Source: a virus. Taken from it: a stretch of 25,224 nt of DNA. The stretch lies in the IMG/VR virus record IMGVR_UViG_3300010150_000144, positions 1-25,224 of that record; one strand, written 5' to 3'. The translations under genes and the position numbers were made by a program. Below the pieces are notes generated by a model. The model had not been told where the DNA came from and did not search any database. It saw only the letters and a program-made list of their open reading frames with translations. Shown here piece after piece: positions 21,708 to 25,224 of this stretch (positions are counted from its first letter, which is position 1; each line of letters starts with the position of its first letter).

Positions 21708-23513
21708 TTATGATAATACCTCAAATAAATTCTTAGCATTATCAACAGTAGTTCCGTTATCATTACGGTCTAACATTGTGAATGTTCTCATGTGATCTAT
21801 TTCACCTCTCATCAAGCTAGAGTTATACCTAGATGGTATACGTTTCTTACTTGTCTCTCTACCTGAGAAGTAAAACTCATCCCCATCTATATATCCCAAT
21901 GTTATCTCACCATTCAATCTCATCTCAGACATAAAGAGAATCTCTCCTTTTTCTTTGGTGTTGATGATTTTATGAGTATGAGAAACGGGATCCTGTGTAT
22001 CTACGTCACCATTCTTTGCAATAAAGAATGTAAACTTAGCATTAGGTTTACATGAATAAGGTGTAACAATAATTCTACCCTTACCTATATGCTTATCAAG
22101 TGATATCATTTCAGTAGCTTCAGGATCAGCAGACGTCATATCACCAGTATGAGTTATACCCTGTGCAACTTGATCAGTATTCCAAGACACTTGGAATCCA
22201 TCACCGTTTATTGATAAGTCTAGATCTTGACCACATTCTTCATCCGTCCAATGTATACCTATCTGTATGTTATTATACTTTCCAAAGTCAATACTTGTAC
22301 CATAAGGTACGCTACCAACACAGTCCTTTAAACTAGTTGGTATAGTAAGATTCAGATTAGTTTTAACACCATTAGGTAGCTTAAAGTAATCCAGTCTATA
22401 ATGAAGTTCATTCGTAAGAATATTTCTTACCTGATTATACAAATGATTCAGATCTATATTATTATACTCTCTTATCTGCTCATCATTTGCCTTAATAAAC
22501 TGCTTACCATTTCTAATATTGTATACATCTATAGTAAAGTTTGTTGTTGCATTTATACGCTTTTTTGCAGCGCGTATGTACTTCTCCAATTGAAATACAG
22601 TTGCACCTCTACCAATTCTATCAACAATATTAAAATATGCAGTATCACCACTCTCCTTATGAGTATCAGCTATAAACTTACGTGTAAGGAATATAGTTTC
22701 AATAGGAGCAACAAATGGTGCGTGATATCTCTTAGATAGTTTAGATAAACGGTTTACATAACTAATCATTCTACCATCAGACTTCTTCATAGCAAGAAAC
22801 AATGGCTTGTATCTATTAAATACTTTAGCCATGTATATCATGTCAAGTTTGTTTAACAAGCCTTTAACCTTTGAGAAGTGAGAATTAACATTAAGTTTAT
22901 ATAAAGCAATAGTATCTTGGTTCTTTATAATAGTTGAGTTACCAGTAACTATATAGTTAATCATACGCATTGCTTCATCATTAGTTCTAGGCGTTTCATT
23001 ATTGTGTAATGCAATTCTTATAGCCATCTCCCTGTTTGCACACATACTTGTATGTAAAGGGAAATCTAACTCATCAACTAATTCCATAGCATCATTCATA
23101 TCATCAGCAGATAGTGCAATGTTACCATAGATAAGTTTCTCTAGCTTATCTCTAAGTTCTTCCTTAGTAATAGCATCAATGAATCTCTCACCACTGTATG
23201 TAATATTACACAAGCCTTGTGATGGCAAATACATTTCTTCTGTATGATTTGTACCATATGTACTAGCATAATGTGCTAGCTGTTCTATGTATAGTACACA
23301 ATTAGGTGTATTACGAACAGCTTCAAAGTCTTTATGAAATGTAACAAACTTAGAAGGTATTGTCATTAAGTACGCTGCTATTCTTCTTGTGTCTGCTTTA
23401 GGAGATAACACTAATTGATAATCTACAAATGCTTTTTTATATAGCCTTCTGTCTACACAATTAGCTGTTGAATCTCCTTGTAATACTTTGTTAAATAATT
23501 TAATCTCTTTCAC
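21708..23513 (-). CDS. Large protein with TerD-like C-terminal domain
   Basis: A 601-residue protein, the largest in the window, starting at a GTG at 23513 (next internal Met is residue 50). Residues from about 395 to 580 resemble TerD: IGIHWTDEECGQDLDLSING (418-437), THTGDMTSADPEATEMISLD (454-473), then a strand pair ending GEITLGYIDGDEFYFSG. The DLDLS and HTGD motifs are the calcium-binding landmarks of TerD. The N-terminal two-thirds are helical (for example CVLYIEQLAHYASTYGTNH, 72-90) and match a helical region I associate with large TerD-like proteins. Ter proteins occur with MoxR ATPases and VWA proteins in stress and defence modules, and such a pair is encoded 15 kb away. It is preceded by a structured leader and followed by a terminator, so it is an independent unit. 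The TerD call is by motif, not by search. Confidence 0.72.
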   Translation of the reverse strand: MKEIKLFNKVLQGDSTANCVDRRLYKKAFVDYQLVLSPKADTRRIAAYLMTIPSKFVTFHKDFEAVRNTPNCVLYIEQLAHYASTYGTNHTEEMYLPSQGLCNITYSGERFIDAITKEELRDKLEKLIYGNIALSADDMNDAMELVDELDFPLHTSMCANREMAIRIALHNNETPRTNDEAMRMINYIVTGNSTIIKNQDTIALYKLNVNSHFSKVKGLLNKLDMIYMAKVFNRYKPLFLAMKKSDGRMISYVNRLSKLSKRYHAPFVAPIETIFLTRKFIADTHKESGDTAYFNIVDRIGRGATVFQLEKYIRAAKKRINATTNFTIDVYNIRNGKQFIKANDEQIREYNNIDLNHLYNQVRNILTNELHYRLDYFKLPNGVKTNLNLTIPTSLKDCVGSVPYGTSIDFGKYNNIQIGIHWTDEECGQDLDLSINGDGFQVSWNTDQVAQGITHTGDMTSADPEATEMISLDKHIGKGRIIVTPYSCKPNAKFTFFIAKNGDVDTQDPVSHTHKIINTKEKGEILFMSEMRLNGEITLGYIDGDEFYFSGRETSKKRIPSRYNSSLMRGEIDHMRTFTMLDRNDNGTTVDNAKNLFEVLS

Positions 23514-23535
23514 GATTGTTAAGTGTTGTGGTTTA

Positions 23536-23641
23536 GGGAGAGCTTATGCCCTCCCCTCACCGGTTAATGAAGGTTACAACAGATGAACCTTGACATGGCG
23601 GTCAGTAATATATGCCTTTGCTTGTCATCAAAAATCTGTTG
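23536..23641 (-). promoter_or_regulatory. Structured leader upstream of the TerD-like gene
   Basis: In the 100 bp before the GTG, the minus-strand RNA could form several stems. An 8-bp pair joins CAACAGAT (antisense of 23634-23641) with ATCTGTTG (antisense of 23577-23584), enclosing a 5-bp pair (TGACA/TGTCA, antisense of 23623-23627 and 23591-23595). A separate 6-bp hairpin, AAGGTT/AACCTT (23570-23575 and 23586-23591), holds the 3' arm of the long stem in its loop, so the two folds compete. Closest to the gene is a hairpin of 8 pairs including one G-U (23536-23543 with 23548-23555). No T-run follows, so attenuation of translation or a regulatory RNA is likelier than termination. The fold is inferred by eye. 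Confidence 0.5.
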
Positions 23642-23663
23642 CTCCTCCTACTTGTTTGAATAA

Positions 23664-23789
23664 TTAATAGGAACTGACTATTGGTTTAAATGAGATGAGG
23701 TGTAATTTCTTTTTGGTTGTTAATAGGAACACCCTTTATCTCTTTTGTTTTAAGACGGGAAGTAGTTGTCTTGTCTAATTAATAGGAAC
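23664..23789. repeat. Three direct copies of TTAATAGGAAC
   Basis: The plus-strand word TTAATAGGAAC occurs at 23664-23674, 23720-23730 and 23779-23789, spaced 56 and 59 bp. The second and third copies are followed by closely similar bases (A/T, C/T, then CCTTT and TCT). The stretch 23514-23849 is the longest without a gene; nothing else but the structured leader was seen in it. Iterons, tandem operators or promoter elements are possible; a CRISPR array is not, as the repeats are too short. Confidence 0.7.
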
Positions 23790-23849
23790 TTCCTTTGTCT
23801 TTGTTGGTAGGGTTTAGGTGATCAATCCCGCGTTATAACTACCATACGC

Positions 23850-24656
23850 TTATTTTTCTATATCTGACCATTCTTTACCTGCACAAGATATAACCTGTTT
23901 ACCAGGAAACATCCTATGAGCACAGTCAATAGCAATATTATCTTTGTATACACCATAGTCACCTGACTGAGCGTAAAGATATACTATATCTCCAATGACT
24001 TTGATCCAGCCACCATTTAAGGTAGACCAACCTCTACCATCATTACTATATCTAAAGGTGTTATACAATTCATCAAGAGCTGAATGAAAGTTATTTAGTA
24101 TCTCATATGGATCAAAGCACATTCTCCATTCATCAGTGTCATCATAATCTTTTTTATTATTTTGAATGATAAACTTGATACCGTGCTCACATTGCCAAGA
24201 AGATAAATCAATCTGTGTGTTATACACTCTTTTAGCAATACCCATTATCCTTTTATTAAAAAGATCGTTTTGCTTATTATACTTCTCTTGTGCCTCATCA
24301 TACACTTCCTTCCAATTAGTAAGACCGAGCTTACCTTTGGAATCAAATAACTGCATAGACCTTTCAAATCTCTGTAGATATATATCTTCGTATCTGTCTG
24401 TACCTAATGCAATAATCTCTTTAGTTACCTGAGCTTTTGCATCTTGAAATGCATCTTCAGCAGCTTGCAATGGTTTAACGATACCAATAAAGGCTTCACG
24501 ATCTTCTTTAGATGGTGTGTTATCACCACCTGCAAAACATTTGAAGTCATCATGAGGTACCATGAACGATGAGTGTTTAGTACTTAATGTTATAGACTCT
24601 CTACCATAATCTTCTACGGTGTATAGTCCATTCTTTGAATGTAAATGTATTTTCAT
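23850..24656 (-). CDS. Hypothetical 268-residue protein
   Basis: Not recognised. The first 40 residues are beta-like (KIHLHSKNGLYTVEDYGRES), residues 48-135 form long charged helices that look like a coiled coil (KPLQAAEDAFQDAKAQVTKE and NWKEVYDEAQEKYNKQND), and the C-terminal third contains a small mixed domain with two cysteine-containing loops (WQCEHGIKF and VISCAGKEW). No membrane segment or nucleotide-binding loop is seen. It follows the 41-residue membrane peptide gene after 12 bp. Confidence 0.62.
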   Translation of the reverse strand: MKIHLHSKNGLYTVEDYGRESITLSTKHSSFMVPHDDFKCFAGGDNTPSKEDREAFIGIVKPLQAAEDAFQDAKAQVTKEIIALGTDRYEDIYLQRFERSMQLFDSKGKLGLTNWKEVYDEAQEKYNKQNDLFNKRIMGIAKRVYNTQIDLSSWQCEHGIKFIIQNNKKDYDDTDEWRMCFDPYEILNNFHSALDELYNTFRYSNDGRGWSTLNGGWIKVIGDIVYLYAQSGDYGVYKDNIAIDCAHRMFPGKQVISCAGKEWSDIEK

Positions 24657-24668
24657 TTTATTTTTGAA

Positions 24669-24794
24669 TTAGCGGTTTTGTATATAAAGAATCCATATAA
24701 GAGAAACAATAGTAATAATAGTTATCTCTACACGTAACTTAGTGTAGTCATCTAGACTACGATACTGTTTGATTAATGCGATTATCTTTTTCAT
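24669..24794 (-). CDS. 41-residue single-pass membrane peptide
   Basis: The ATG at 24794 overlaps the stop of the upstream gene by ATGA and opens 41 codons: a basic N-terminus (MKKIIALIKQYRSLDDYTKL) followed by a hydrophobic helix EITIITIVSLIWILYIQ and a short tail. The basic N-terminal side predicts a cytoplasmic N-terminus. The coupling supports it as a real gene. Confidence 0.68.
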   Translation of the reverse strand: MKKIIALIKQYRSLDDYTKLRVEITIITIVSLIWILYIQNR

Positions 24795-25042
24795 ATGTTC
24801 CTTATGTATTTACTAGTTGATAAATCAAACATAAGACGGTTACCACCTTTCCAGATAGTTACATCCTCATCATCAGCAAATTCCTCCATACCATAGATAA
24901 GAATACCGTAGTCAATTAACTGATAACGGATACCCCATTCTCCAAGAGCAGAGATAACAGAATTAGTAATATCCCCATAAGGAGTCTTAATATCATTTTT
25001 TATACCTCTTGTGTCAATGTGTACTATATTTTGTTTGGTCAT
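24791..25042 (-). CDS. Hypothetical 83-residue protein
   Basis: Not recognised. It begins MTKQNIVHIDTRGIKNDIKT and contains a helix (DITNSVISALGEWGIRYQLI) between strands, a compact alpha-beta fold. It is the first gene after the candidate promoter at the right end. Confidence 0.6.
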   Translation of the reverse strand: MTKQNIVHIDTRGIKNDIKTPYGDITNSVISALGEWGIRYQLIDYGILIYGMEEFADDEDVTIWKGGNRLMFDLSTSKYIRNI

Positions 25043-25106
25043 AGCTATATATATTGAATTGATTGTTAAAGTTTTGAGTGTTTTAATTGGTAATGATTAT
25101 GTATGA

Positions 25107-25130
25107 TGTGGTCTCACTTATTAAACCACA
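25107..25130 (-). other. Hairpin in the 5' leader
   Basis: A 6-bp perfect stem (TGTGGT at 25107-25112 with ACCACA at 25125-25130) with a 12-nt loop, between the right-end candidate promoter and the ATG at 25042. No T-run follows on either strand, so it is not a terminator; it may stabilise the leader or mean nothing. Confidence 0.4.
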
Positions 25131-25166
25131 CGCATAAATAAATAAATTTTTTGTTTTTTAGTAGTA

Positions 25167-25207
25167 ATACAGAGCAAAACTATTAATTCTGCTCTGTATA
25201 GTAGCAA
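25167..25207 (-). promoter_or_regulatory. Candidate promoter inside an inverted repeat
   Basis: On the minus strand TAGTTTTG (25175-25182) fits the Bacteroidota -7 box TAnnTTTG, with a TTG (25205-25207) 22 bp upstream as -33 element, a spacing within the range reported for flavobacteria. A 10-bp perfect inverted repeat (ATACAGAGCA at 25167-25176 and TGCTCTGTAT at 25190-25199) straddles the -7 box, as an operator would. It would start the leftward transcript with a leader of about 130 nt. Alternatively the repeat is a terminator of a gene beyond the edge, but it has no T-run. Confidence 0.55.
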
Positions 25208-25213
25208 TAGAGA

Positions 25214-25224
25214 GACATAGTGAA
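25214..25224. repeat. Copy of GACATAGTGAA at the window edge
   Basis: Eleven bases match the two other copies before the window ends. It lies just upstream of the -33 element of the candidate right-end promoter on the minus strand. Confidence 0.5.

Noticed and set aside
23514-23849. CRISPR array suggested by regularly spaced repeats
   Set aside because: Only three repeats of 11 bp with 45-48 bp between them, no cas genes; repeats are far shorter than CRISPR repeats.
1-25224. tRNA genes, insertion sequences, integrase or attachment sites
   Set aside because: No cloverleaf with a TTC-containing T arm, no transposase or recombinase motif and no paired terminal repeats were recognised by eye on either strand.

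Overview
The window looks like the early and replication/nucleic-acid-metabolism region of a tailed double-stranded DNA phage, most likely infecting a Bacteroidota host, probably a flavobacterium. The reasons are: tightly packed short genes with 1-14 bp overlaps; a replication and recombination set (DnaA-like and DnaB-like proteins, Toprim primase, Sak4-type ATPase, putative SSB, RusA resolvase, RecE-like nuclease, SF2 helicase, HNH protein, uracil-DNA glycosylase); low GC; almost no Shine-Dalgarno sequences; two candidate promoters of the Bacteroidota TAnnTTTG type; and a ClpS homologue whose wording is closest, from memory, to Bacteroidota ClpS. No virion, packaging or integrase gene is visible. 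Host and lifestyle are inferences. All genes but one are on the minus strand, so transcription runs from high to low coordinates.

In order of transcription. 25224-18779: a candidate promoter inside an inverted repeat, then mostly unrecognised small proteins. These include several membrane peptides and a 601-residue protein with a TerD-like domain, which is preceded by a 336-bp non-coding stretch with short repeats and nested inverted repeats. A second TAnnTTTG box sits on a perfect palindrome at 19041-19063. 18734-15512: a protein with a very acidic tail, an HNH protein, a UvsW-like SF2 helicase, a phage ClpS and small proteins. 15493-13589: a secreted protein, a two-pass membrane protein and a lipoprotein, then a zinc-ribbon protein and a possibly NinB-like protein. 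13178-13597: the only plus-strand gene.

13156-7332 is the replication core: UDG, a protein resembling DnaA domain IV, a possible replisome organiser, a DnaB-type helicase motor, the Sak4-like ATPase, a putative SSB and a primase. 7330-2194 holds the RusA resolvase, a metallopeptidase-VWA protein, a MoxR-type AAA+ ATPase and two adjacent large proteins that appear to share a BRCT-like segment. 2127-1 holds zinc-binding proteins, a spore-photoproduct-lyase-like radical SAM protein and the first 140 codons of a RecE-like PD-(D/E)XK nuclease that runs off the left edge.

Four hairpins followed by T-runs on the minus strand (after 2194, 8365, 18126 and 21708) look like intrinsic terminators dividing the array into transcription units. 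Seven small genes (29 to 59 residues) that fit the overlaps of their neighbours are included. The most unusual points are the altered ClpS, the MoxR/VWA pair combined with a distant TerD-like protein and BRCT-like paralogues, the structured leader of the TerD-like gene, and the non-canonical CX3CX4C radical SAM motif. All family assignments come from reading motifs, not from database searches.
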